Shown one piece after another: positions 15,540-21,466 of a stretch of DNA of 21,466 nt. The notes beneath the pieces were generated by a model. That model was given only the letters and a program-made list of their open reading frames with translations. It did no database searches and was not told the origin of the DNA. The stretch lies in the NCBI GenBank assembly GCA_964614095.1, contig CAZTJO010000034.1:1-21466 (forward strand), in the 5' to 3' direction. The stretch comes from CAZWKX01 sp964614095 (GTDB lineage: Bacteria; Actinomycetota; Acidimicrobiia; Spongiisociales; UBA11373). The translations under genes and the position numbers were made by a program. The stretch's first letter is position 1; every line of letters starts with the position of its first letter.

Positions 15540-15671
15540 ATGAAGCAGGTCGTACCGCTGGCCCGCATCCTGGCGCGCGGCAATGGAGCCGATCTTCCCT
15601 GCCCCTGGTGCCAGTCTCAGACGGCCGAGAACGACGCCTACTGCCCCTCCTGCGGGCATAGGTTTGGCTAG
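15540..15671 (+). CDS. Small zinc-ribbon protein, 43 aa
   Basis: This short gene encodes a 43-aa protein ending in a four-cysteine zinc ribbon. The first knuckle is C21-x2-C24 (CPWC) and the second is C35-x2-C38 (CPSCGHRFG), with the chain ending five residues later. The first 18 residues can form a basic amphipathic helix (MKQVVPLARILARGNGAD). The ATG has an ideal AAGGAG site five bases upstream at 15529-15534, which argues strongly for translation. Its TAG stop shares the palindrome CTAG with the convergent mshD stop. The function is unknown; similar ribbons mediate protein or nucleic-acid contacts. It is easily missed by gene callers because of its size. Confidence 0.8.
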   Translation: MKQVVPLARILARGNGADLPCPWCQSQTAENDAYCPSCGHRFG

Positions 15672-16495
15672 CCCTCCAGGCATTCCCTCACCCGCACCGT
15701 CTCGAATCCGAGCCAGGAGTACACCTGACGCGCCCGCTGGTTCCCGGCATTCGTGTAGGCCAGTCCCGTCGCAGCACCGACCTCATGCAGGTATTCGAGA
15801 GCAGTGAGCGCAAGCTCTCTGCCCACCGACCGGCCCTGGGCCTCAGGATGCACGGCCAGCAGGTAGATCTCCCCCACCCCTCCCGGGTGCATCTTGGTCC
15901 AACTCACCCCGATGGCCCGATCGCCCTCCCAGGCAAGGAACACGCCGGCCGGGTCGAACCACGGGCGCCGCAGCCGCGCCGCCACATCCGCCTCGGTCCA
16001 GACAATGCCACCAAAAGCGGCGTTGTTGACGTCCAACAGGGCAGGTATGTCATCGGCAGAAAAGGTCCTGATTTCCACTCCAGCCGGCACACGGGCCCGG
16101 CGCTCGATCGGCAGAGCACACTCCAGCTCGAGCAGAGTTCGCGAACGTTGCAGACCCCGAGCCAGACCTGCAGCCAGCGTCTTCTCATCAACACACCAGA
16201 GCCGCACCGGATGGCCTTGGGCCTGCTCCAAAACGCCGTCAAGCAGCCGATCCAGCACCTCGTCGGCAGCTCCGGGAGCGCAAGCCAGCTCGATCACCAG
16301 ATGGCCGCCCTCATGGCGCAGGCTGGCACAGCCGGCCAGCCGGCCCCGGCTCTCAATGACCACACCGGAGCCGATGGCGCCAAGATCGAGCCGCGCCTCC
16401 TCGCTGAGGGCTTCGCCGCCTTCCTGCGCCGCAACGTCGTTCAGCAGCGCCTCGACGCCGGGAAGGTCGGACGGCAACAACAAACGAAGTCGCAC
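15668..16495 (-). CDS. mshD: Mycothiol synthase-like double GNAT acetyltransferase (MshD candidate)
   Basis: MshD acetylates Cys-GlcN-Ins to form mycothiol, the main low-molecular-weight thiol of Actinobacteria. The 275-aa product has two GNAT-like halves, as MshD does. The N-terminal half (1-130) is degenerate. The C-terminal half (140-275) carries MshD-like stretches: WTEADVAARLRRPWFDP, GVSWTKMHPGGVGEIYLLAV, then the CoA loop and NAGNQRARQVYSWLGFETV. The CoA loop reads QGRSVG at 220-225, with Ser where the canonical Q-x-x-G-x-G has Gly. It is about 40 residues shorter than the mycobacterial protein. The GTG at 16495 follows TAGGGT by nine bases and may be leaderless. A generic GNAT with another substrate remains possible. 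Confidence 0.68.
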   Translation of the reverse strand: MRLRLLLPSDLPGVEALLNDVAAQEGGEALSEEARLDLGAIGSGVVIESRGRLAGCASLRHEGGHLVIELACAPGAADEVLDRLLDGVLEQAQGHPVRLWCVDEKTLAAGLARGLQRSRTLLELECALPIERRARVPAGVEIRTFSADDIPALLDVNNAAFGGIVWTEADVAARLRRPWFDPAGVFLAWEGDRAIGVSWTKMHPGGVGEIYLLAVHPEAQGRSVGRELALTALEYLHEVGAATGLAYTNAGNQRARQVYSWLGFETVRVRECLEG

Positions 16496-16504
16496 GACGC
16501 CTCA

Positions 16505-16510
16505 ACCCTA
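16505..16510 (-). promoter_or_regulatory. Candidate -10 element (TAGGGT) for mshD
   Basis: On the minus strand TAGGGT fits TANNNT and ends nine bases before the GTG start. That spacing matches the ruvC arrangement and suggests a leaderless or nearly leaderless transcript. A GAGG follows immediately and is probably too close to the predicted transcript start to act as a Shine-Dalgarno. No -35 is evident. Confidence 0.35.
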
Positions 16511-16556
16511 CCGGCGCCGCACCCGGGCCTGCGGCGGCCGGCCTCGGCAACGCGCT

Positions 16557-16580
16557 GGTGCCTCCCCTCGGGGAGGCACC
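16557..16580 (-). terminator. Strong GC hairpin, probable terminator of the peptidoglycan-binding-domain gene
   Basis: A perfect inverted repeat forms a 10-bp stem (GGTGCCTCCC with GGGAGGCACC) around a CTCG tetraloop. It starts 25 bases past the stop of the upstream minus-strand gene and lies before the mshD promoter. There is no U-tract on either side. It would therefore be a U-less terminator of the kind often predicted in high-GC Actinobacteria, or a barrier to read-through into mshD. Confidence 0.6.
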
Positions 16581-16604
16581 GTGCTGCTATCTGCGGTCCG
16601 GCCG

Positions 16605-16916
16605 CTACTTGCGCTTGTCGTCGTCGTCCTTGGACATGTACTGCTCCGGCGGCATGTAGCTGCCGCTGGAGCTCGCCGACGTCACTTGCTTCTGAGTCTT
16701 TCTGGCCATGTCGTCGAGCGCCTTCTGGAGCGCCCCCAGGGTCTTGGGGCCGACGATGCCGTCTACCGCGAGCTTGGCGTGCTCCTGGAACGCCCGCACC
16801 GCGGCGTCGGTCTTGGGCCCAAAGATGCCGTCGATGGGTCCCGGCTTGAAACCTATGTACTTCAGCCCCCTTTGCAGCTTCTCGACCTCTTGACCGCTTG
16901 ATCCGTTGCGCAGCAT
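16605..16916 (-). CDS. Small peptidoglycan-binding-domain protein without signal peptide, 103 aa
   Basis: The product is essentially one PG_binding_1 domain (about residues 8-66) followed by a short low-complexity tail. The domain shows VEKLQRGLKYIGFKPGPIDG and GPKTDAAVRAFQEH, then a second GPKT repeat (VDGIVGPKTLGALQKAL). The tail (about 75-103) is Ser-rich and ends in a charged Asp/Lys cluster. There is no signal peptide, membrane segment or catalytic domain, so how it would reach the wall is unclear. The ATG at 16916 has GGGAGG immediately upstream (16921-16926). A frame extending to 17162 adds Arg-rich, low-quality residues and is rejected. The divergent neighbour encodes a small membrane protein; downstream is a hairpin terminator. 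Confidence 0.8.
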   Translation of the reverse strand: MLRNGSSGQEVEKLQRGLKYIGFKPGPIDGIFGPKTDAAVRAFQEHAKLAVDGIVGPKTLGALQKALDDMARKTQKQVTSASSSGSYMPPEQYMSKDDDDKRK

Positions 16917-17044
16917 GTTTCCTCCCGGCGATAGGCCTCTGGTTTCCGAGGCTAGCCGGCCGGCACTGGCCAGCTCCGGGGCGGCTGCCGGCCCACGCGT
17001 AGACTTCGGGCTCCGGCAAGAAGCCGACCAGCCCGGAGGCAGCG
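16917..17044. promoter_or_regulatory. Divergent promoter region between the PG-binding protein and the small membrane protein
   Basis: On the minus strand TAGCCT at 16954-16949 fits a -10 and would give a leader of roughly 25 bases, carrying GGGAGG before the ATG at 16916. On the plus strand TAGACT at 17000-17005 fits a -10 and would give a leader of about 33 bases, with GGAGG at 17035-17039 before the ATG at 17045. No -35 is clear for either direction. Confidence 0.4.
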
Positions 17045-17362
17045 ATGAACGACCGGCTGCAGTGGTTCTACCTACCCGCGTTCGCCGTCGGTGTCGGCCT
17101 GCACCTGGCCCAACCGGTCCACCTGGTGCCCTCTTTTCGCATCGGCGCCATCGTCGCCTCATGCGTCGCCGTGACTGCCGTCATCATCGGGATACCGGCC
17201 ATAGGACGGCAGGCGCCGCGGCAAATGGGCATCGCCTTCCTGCTCCTCTACGTTGCCGCATCCTTCGCCTTGAATTCCGTCTGGCCCCTGGCGCTGCTGC
17301 TGCCCCTCTTTGCTTTTATGGTGCGCTGGCGCGCCGTACAAAAACAGACGGGCCGTTCCTAG
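17045..17362 (+). CDS. Small membrane protein, possible degenerate ICMT-like family member, 105 aa
   Basis: This is a 105-aa hydrophobic protein with three or four membrane helices, at about residues 7-23, 32-54 and 61-95; the last stretch is long enough for two. The C-terminus is short and basic. GGAGG five bases upstream of the ATG supports the start. The segments GLHLAQPVHLVPSFRIGAI and LNSVWPLALLLPLFAFMV resemble parts of isoprenylcysteine carboxyl methyltransferase-like proteins. The intervening conserved region around the family's NPMY segment and the usual C-terminal tail appear to be missing. If related, it would be non-catalytic. I regard this as a weak resemblance and the function as unknown. 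Confidence 0.65.
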   Translation: MNDRLQWFYLPAFAVGVGLHLAQPVHLVPSFRIGAIVASCVAVTAVIIGIPAIGRQAPRQMGIAFLLLYVAASFALNSVWPLALLLPLFAFMVRWRAVQKQTGRS

Positions 17363-17384
17363 TCCGGGTCCCGTCCCGCTCGGG

Positions 17385-17443
17385 TAGTGTCAAACGACAA
17401 CACACGTGGAGCCGACGGCTCTGGACCGCCGACCGCGAAGGAG
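17385..17443 (+). promoter_or_regulatory. Candidate promoter and ribosome-binding site of the acyl-CoA ligase gene
   Basis: TAGTGT at 17385-17390 fits TANNNT. AAGGAG at 17438-17443 lies six bases before the ATG at 17450 and fixes that codon as the start, in preference to an in-frame GTG at 17387. The implied leader is roughly 50 bases. I see no -35, operator or hairpin in it. Confidence 0.45.
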
Positions 17444-17449
17444 AGACTC

Positions 17450-19153
17450 ATGGATTCGCGACCGTGGCACAAGCACTACGACGAAGGTGTGCCCATCTCT
17501 ATGGACTACCCGAAGCTGGCCCTCGACCAGCTGCTGAGAGAAGCCGTGAACACTTATGGGGACCGCGACGCCATTCTCTTCTTCGGCAGCGGCATCACCT
17601 ATCGGGAACTCGACGCTCTCGTCGATCGTCTTGCCGCCGCTCTGCAGGAACTGGGACTCGAGAAGGGTGATCGTGTCTCGGTGTATATGGCCAACTGTCC
17701 GCAGACGGTGATGGCCTATGAGGCCATCTGGCGCGCCGGCGGCGTGGTGGTGCCGAGCAATCCTCTCTACACCGCAGCCGAGTTTGCCCACCAGGCCCGC
17801 GACGCCGGCTCCAAGATCGCCGTGTGCATGAGCCTCATGTACCCGCGGGTCGCCGACGCCCGCGGCCGCACCGACCTGGAGCACGTCGTCGTCACCAACA
17901 TCAAGGAGTACTTCCCGCCGCTGCTGAACCGCCTCTTCACCCTCCTCAAGGAGAAGAAGGGCGGCCACCGAGTCGAGATCTCCGATGCCGAGGGCACCCA
18001 CTGGTTCCAGGACCTGCTCGCCGGCGCACCCGAGAAGCCCAAGCCGGTCGACATCGGCCCGAGCGACACCGCGGTGCTCATGTACACCGGCGGCACCACG
18101 GGCCTGCCCAAGGGTGCCGTGCTCAGCCACACCAATCTCGTCGCCAACGCGCGTCAGTGTGGGGCCTGGTCGGTAGGTTTGGAGAAAGGCAAGGAGGTCA
18201 TGCTGACCGCCCTGCCCCTCACCCACTCCTACGCCATGACGGTCTGCATGAATCAGTCCATCGACCGCGGCTACACCCAGGTGATCGTGGCCGACCCCCG
18301 TGATATCGGTGGCCTGCTGCATGTGATCGGCAAGCACCGCGCCACCGTCTTCCCCGGCGTGCCGGCGCTCTATGCCGCCATCAGCAGTCATCCCAAGGTG
18401 AAGAAGGGAAAGGTTGACCTCTCCTGCATCAAGCAGTGCCTCAGCGGCGCCGCCGGCCTTCCCCCCGAGGTGCAGCGTCGCTTCCAGGAACTCACCGGCG
18501 GCCGGCTTGTCGAGGGCTACGGCCTCAGCGAGGCCTCCCCGGTCACCCACGCCAACCCGCTCGAGGGTGAGGATCAACTGGGCACCATCGGGATGCCGAT
18601 GCCCGACACCGACTGTCGCATCGTCGACGAGGAGACGGAGACCCGGGTGCTCAGGACCGGAAACAGTGGCGTCCTGTGCATCACCGGTCCCCAGGTGATG
18701 AGCGGTTACTGGAACCAGCCTGAGGAGTCCGAAAACGCGCTGCGTGCCGATGAATCGGGCACCGTGTGGCTCCACACCGGCGACATCGCCGTCATGGAGC
18801 CCGACGGCTTCTTCAAGATCGTCGATCGCAAAAAGGACATGATCCTCACCGGTGGCGGCCTCAACGTCTATCCGCGCGAAGTGGAGGACGTGCTCTTCGA
18901 GCACCCGGCGGTACGGGAGGCCGGCGTCATCGGCGTTCCGGTGGAGGCGGCCGATCAGAGAGTGAAGGCCTTTGTGGTCCTCGAGGAGGGCGAGGAGGCC
19001 TCAGTCGACGACATCATCGCCTTCTGCCGGGACCGTATGGCCCGGTTCAAGGTGCCGAAGCAGATCGAGTTCCGCGACGAGCTCCCCAAGACATTTGTGG
19101 GCAAAGTGCTCCGCCGCCAGCTTGCCGAAGAGGAGCGATCCGGCGAATCTTGA
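17450..19153 (+). CDS. fadD: Long-chain fatty acid--CoA ligase (FadD-like)
   Basis: It activates fatty acids to acyl-CoA via an acyl-adenylate, feeding beta-oxidation or lipid synthesis. The 567-aa product is a complete ANL-superfamily enzyme. It has the P-loop MYTGGTTGLPKG (211-222), the motif YGLSEASP (357-364), LHTGD (441-445), the hinge segment KIVDRKKDMILTGGGLNVYP and the C-terminal PKTFVGKVLRR. The last of these contains the catalytic Lys, K552, the site acetylated in related acyl-CoA synthetases. The N-terminal IKEYFPPLLNRLFTLLKEKK segment is typical of FadD rather than acetyl-CoA synthetase. A GNAT gene begins seven bases after the stop. Chain-length preference cannot be read from sequence. 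Confidence 0.92.
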   Translation: MDSRPWHKHYDEGVPISMDYPKLALDQLLREAVNTYGDRDAILFFGSGITYRELDALVDRLAAALQELGLEKGDRVSVYMANCPQTVMAYEAIWRAGGVVVPSNPLYTAAEFAHQARDAGSKIAVCMSLMYPRVADARGRTDLEHVVVTNIKEYFPPLLNRLFTLLKEKKGGHRVEISDAEGTHWFQDLLAGAPEKPKPVDIGPSDTAVLMYTGGTTGLPKGAVLSHTNLVANARQCGAWSVGLEKGKEVMLTALPLTHSYAMTVCMNQSIDRGYTQVIVADPRDIGGLLHVIGKHRATVFPGVPALYAAISSHPKVKKGKVDLSCIKQCLSGAAGLPPEVQRRFQELTGGRLVEGYGLSEASPVTHANPLEGEDQLGTIGMPMPDTDCRIVDEETETRVLRTGNSGVLCITGPQVMSGYWNQPEESENALRADESGTVWLHTGDIAVMEPDGFFKIVDRKKDMILTGGGLNVYPREVEDVLFEHPAVREAGVIGVPVEAADQRVKAFVVLEEGEEASVDDIIAFCRDRMARFKVPKQIEFRDELPKTFVGKVLRRQLAEEERSGES

Positions 19154-19160
19154 CGGCTAG

Positions 19161-19838
19161 GTGAACAAGAACCATCTGGTTGCCAACCTCGTTGCCGGGC
19201 CTCATCACCCTGGGCGCGGCGAGCCTCCCAGCGCAGAGCTGGTCTGGTTTGAGCTGCCCAACGAGCTCCGGGTTGGTCTGCGCCCGGTGCATCCCGAGGA
19301 CCGTGATGCGCTGCGTGAAGGTTTCGCCCGGCTCTCCAAGGAGTCCCGCTATCAGCGTTTCCTGGCGCCAATGGAGCGCCTCACCTCACAGCAGCTCTCC
19401 TATCTCACCGACATCGATCACATCAGCCACTTCGCCTGGGCCGCCGGCGTGCTCGACCCCGACGGCGACGAGTACGGCCTCGGGGTCAGCAGGTACGTAG
19501 TCGATCCCGAGAACAGCCGCCATGCCGAGATCGCGATCGTGGTCGCCGACGATCACCAGGGGAGAGGCATCGGCACCCTGCTCATGCACGCCCTCCTGGT
19601 CGCCGCCATGGACCACGGGGTCAAGCTGCTCTTCGGTTACGCCCTGGCCGAGAACCAGGCTGTGCTGCGCATCTTTGAGCGTCTGCACGCCCGCGTGCTG
19701 CCGGAAGGCCACGGGATGGTTCGGTGTGAGCTCCCCCTAGTGGAGCCCAACACCATCGGACTCGACGGCGAGGCCCAGAGCGAACTCAGGTGGGTGGCCA
19801 GCGCCGCGGCCCACCCCTCCCGGTGGCACCGGATGTAG
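19161..19838 (+). CDS. GNAT acetyltransferase, Pat-like, linked to the acyl-CoA ligase
   Basis: This 225-aa protein has a GNAT domain spanning roughly residues 38-185. The opening LRPVHPEDRDALREGFARLSKESRYQRF, with a following FL, is characteristic of Pat-type protein lysine acetyltransferases and of the acetyltransferase part of acyl-CoA synthetase fusions. The acetyl-CoA loop is QGRGIG at 133-138. A Glu in AEIAIVVADD (E123) sits where Pat enzymes have their catalytic Glu. There is no cyclic-nucleotide or ACT domain, unlike mycobacterial Pat. The GTG start lies seven bases after the fadD stop with no good Shine-Dalgarno, so coupling is likely and the exact start is uncertain. The proposed target, the adjacent ligase, is inferred from linkage. 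Confidence 0.82.
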   Translation: MNKNHLVANLVAGPHHPGRGEPPSAELVWFELPNELRVGLRPVHPEDRDALREGFARLSKESRYQRFLAPMERLTSQQLSYLTDIDHISHFAWAAGVLDPDGDEYGLGVSRYVVDPENSRHAEIAIVVADDHQGRGIGTLLMHALLVAAMDHGVKLLFGYALAENQAVLRIFERLHARVLPEGHGMVRCELPLVEPNTIGLDGEAQSELRWVASAAAHPSRWHRM

Positions 19839-19845
19839 CGGCCCG

Positions 19846-21024
19846 TTACGGCAGCTCGAACAGCCCGGCTGCGCCCTGGCCGCCGCCGATGCACATGGTG
19901 GCCACAACCTTCTTCGCCCCGCGCCGTCGGCCCTCGAGCAGGACGTGCCCCACCAGGCGGGAGCCGGTCATACCGTAGGGATGGCCGATGGAGATGGCAC
20001 CACCGTTCACGTTGAGGATCTCGTTGTCAATGCCGAGCCGATCGCGGCAGTACACCGTCTGCACCGCGAAGGCCTCGTTCAACTCCCAGATGTCGATGTC
20101 CTCGAAGCCGACGCCGGTGCGCTCCAGCAGCCGGGGCACGGCAAACACCGGGCCGATGCCCATCTCATCGGGCTTGCAGCCGGCTACGGCGATGCCTCGG
20201 TAGTAGCCGAGCGGCTCCAGGCCGCGGCGCTCCGCCTCGCCGGCCTCCATGACCACACACGCCGACGCCGCGTCGGAGAGCTGGCTGGCGTTGCCCGCGG
20301 TGATGAAGCTGCCCATGACCGGCTTCAGGGCGCTCAGCGCCTCCAGCGTGGTCTCCGGCCGATTGCCCTCGTCCTTGGACAGGGTGACTTCCTCGTAGCT
20401 CACCTCGCCGGTTGCCTTGTCCTTCACCTCCTTGGTGGCGGTGACGGGGACGATCTCGTCGTCCAGCCGGCCCGCCTCCTGCGCCGCCGCCATGCGCTGC
20501 TGGCTCTGCAGGGCGTACTCGTCCTGCACCTCACGTGAGATCCCATAGCGCTCGGAGACGATCTCGGCGGTCTGGATCATGGGCAGGTAGGCGTCCGGGT
20601 GCGCCTCCAGGAGATTGGGGTCCATGGCCCGGAACAGGTTCTTGTTGATGGTCTGCACCAGGCTGATCGATTCGACACCGCCGGCAACCACGATGTCCAT
20701 GCCGTCGTACATGATCTGCTTGGCCGCGGTGGCGATGGCCATGAGGCCGGAGGCGCACTGCCGATCGATGGTCATACCCGCCGTGGTCACCGGCAGCCCT
20801 GCAGCCAGAGCGGCCAGGCGCCCGATGTTGTACATCTGGGTGCCCTCGCTCATGGCGCAGCCCAGGATCACGTCCTCGACCTCCTCGGGCTCGAGCTGGG
20901 CCCGCTCCACCGCAGGCCGGATGGCATGGGCAGCCAGGGTGGGAGCCTCAAGGTTGTTGAACGCTCCCCGGTAGGCCCGGCCGATGGGAGTCCGGGCGGT
21001 GGAGACGACGACTGCTTCTCTCAT
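19846..21024 (-). CDS. Thiolase (acetyl-CoA C-acyltransferase)
   Basis: It either cleaves 3-ketoacyl-CoA with CoA at the end of each beta-oxidation cycle or condenses two acetyl-CoA. The 392-aa length is standard. The catalytic set is complete: acylated C90 in DRQCASG, NEAFA, H348 in GHPYGMTGSR and C378 in CIGGGQG. The ATG at 21024 has GGAGGG just upstream; a frame extending to 21447 runs through the promoter and into the divergent gene and is rejected. It converges with the GNAT gene, seven bases between stops. The ligase nearby on the other strand suggests a fatty-acid degradation role, but degradative and biosynthetic thiolases cannot be told apart from motifs alone. Confidence 0.93.
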   Translation of the reverse strand: MREAVVVSTARTPIGRAYRGAFNNLEAPTLAAHAIRPAVERAQLEPEEVEDVILGCAMSEGTQMYNIGRLAALAAGLPVTTAGMTIDRQCASGLMAIATAAKQIMYDGMDIVVAGGVESISLVQTINKNLFRAMDPNLLEAHPDAYLPMIQTAEIVSERYGISREVQDEYALQSQQRMAAAQEAGRLDDEIVPVTATKEVKDKATGEVSYEEVTLSKDEGNRPETTLEALSALKPVMGSFITAGNASQLSDAASACVVMEAGEAERRGLEPLGYYRGIAVAGCKPDEMGIGPVFAVPRLLERTGVGFEDIDIWELNEAFAVQTVYCRDRLGIDNEILNVNGGAISIGHPYGMTGSRLVGHVLLEGRRRGAKKVVATMCIGGGQGAAGLFELP

Positions 21025-21124
21025 GGGCCCTCCAACGACAACACCACCGAACCTAGCGCCGCCGCACGGCGGAAGCCCGATCCCCCGGGTGGCAGAATCG
21101 TGAGGAATCCGGAAGGAGCGCACC
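21025..21124. promoter_or_regulatory. Divergent promoter region between thiolase and VOC-protein gene
   Basis: On the minus strand TAGGTT at 21055-21050 fits a -10 and would give thiolase a leader of about 20 bases containing GGAGGG. On the plus strand the nearest candidate is CAGAAT at 21093-21098, a poorer match. AAGGAG at 21113-21118 precedes the ATG at 21125. No operator-like repeat stands out. Confidence 0.38.
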
Positions 21125-21466
21125 ATGGACGCCGTAGTGGCATCGGTGATGGTTGATGGAAACGACATCGAAGCTCTGGCCGCCTTCTGGTCCAAGCTTC
21201 TCGGGATCGGGGAGAAAAGTCGGTTCCCCGGGTACATCTGGCTGGAGAGTCTGGGGCAAGGCGGGCCCAGCCTGGCCTTCCAGCAGGTGCCCGAAGCCAA
21301 ACAGGTGAAGAACCGCCTCCACCTCGACCTGTCCACCGACAATCCCGGAGCCTTTATCGCCCGAGTCGAGGAGCTTGGGGGCAGCCGCCTCGCCGACCAC
21401 GAGCTCGAAGGCTTCCACTGGACCGTGCTGGGGGACCCCGAGGGCAACGAGTTCTGCGTGGCGAAG
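21125..21466 (+). CDS. VOC superfamily (glyoxalase-like) protein, 3' end outside window
   Basis: The first 114 codons of a plus-strand gene are visible and remain open to the window edge. The translation shows the betaalphabetabetabeta pattern of the vicinal oxygen chelate fold. The opening MDAVVASVMVDGNDIEALAA is followed by FWSKLLGI, then a second half with NRLHLDLSTDNPGAFIARVE and the closing GDPEGNEFCVAK. That ending is typical of small glyoxalase-like proteins near their C-terminus, so probably only a few residues are missing. AAGGAG six bases upstream supports the ATG. Substrate is unknown: the family includes glyoxalases, dioxygenases and resistance proteins, and the closest look is to the uncharacterised Glyoxalase-like type. 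It is divergent from thiolase by 100 bases. Confidence 0.82.
   Translation, partial: MDAVVASVMVDGNDIEALAAFWSKLLGIGEKSRFPGYIWLESLGQGGPSLAFQQVPEAKQVKNRLHLDLSTDNPGAFIARVEELGGSRLADHELEGFHWTVLGDPEGNEFCVAK

Noticed and set aside
16608..16622. Asp4-Lys stretch at the end of the PG-binding protein, resembling an enterokinase tag.
   Set aside because: It is followed by Arg-Lys and a stop in a natural genomic context; a charged tail is a simpler reading than an engineered tag.
16917..17162. Upstream extension of the PG-binding-domain gene, which might have supplied an export signal.
   Set aside because: The added 82 residues are Arg-rich with no hydrophobic segment, and overlap the divergent promoter region and membrane-protein gene. 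The ATG at 16916 has a strong Shine-Dalgarno.
17390..18904. A 504-codon open frame on the minus strand opposite the acyl-CoA ligase.
   Set aside because: It is antisense to a complete FadD with all motifs, is rich in Gly/His/Val as expected from a high-GC shadow frame, and resembles no family.
21025..21447. A 141-codon N-terminal extension of thiolase.
   Set aside because: It runs through the divergent promoter and the VOC gene. The thiolase family N-terminus starts exactly at the ATG at 21024.

Overview
The window looks like a high-GC actinobacterial chromosome segment, about 65% GC by eye. The minus-strand order thrS ... pgsA, acyltransferase, pimA, pdxS, pdxT, yebC, ruvC, ruvA, ruvB is the same backbone known from mycobacteria and other Actinobacteria. 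An actinobacterial-type EF-G2 and a MshD-like mycothiol synthase candidate agree with this. Differences from the mycobacterial version suggest a deep-branching member such as Acidimicrobiia, but that is inference: no rRNA gene or other lineage marker is present.

Layout. 1-1875 (minus): ruvC-ruvA-ruvB, with ruvB cut by the window edge. A LexA-like box overlaps the ruvC start. 1999-4189 (minus): pdxS-pdxT-yebC, joined by 4-nt and 1-nt overlaps; PdxS and PdxT together form PLP synthase. 4248-6795 (minus): pgsA, an acyltransferase and pimA, all overlapping, for phosphatidylinositol and mannoside lipid synthesis. 6846-10810 (plus): EF-G2, citrate synthase and an unrecognised 199-aa protein. 10824-15400 (minus): thrS, then an RND/MMPL-type exporter. 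15540-17362: a 43-aa zinc-ribbon protein (plus), a MshD-like double GNAT (minus), a small peptidoglycan-binding-domain protein without a signal peptide (minus) and a small membrane protein (plus). 17450-19838 (plus): an acyl-CoA ligase followed 7 nt later by a GNAT acetyltransferase that may regulate it. 19846-21024 (minus): thiolase. 21125-end (plus): a VOC-fold protein cut by the window edge.

How it works together. The pgsA/acyltransferase/pimA set makes phosphatidylinositol-based envelope lipids, and the MshD-like protein would use inositol through mycothiol. The acyl-CoA ligase and the thiolase supply two steps of fatty-acid activation and breakdown, feeding acetyl-CoA to enzymes such as the citrate synthase seen here. 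RuvABC resolves Holliday junctions.

Coding density is very high: no gap between genes exceeds about 140 bases. I see no tRNA, rRNA, CRISPR array, insertion sequence, phage gene or toxin-antitoxin pair. Most of the window is ordinary core genome. The points worth a second look are the putative LexA box on a leaderless ruvC, the recurring TANNNT elements, the ligase/acetyltransferase pair and several small unassigned proteins. I found no convincing new multi-gene system.
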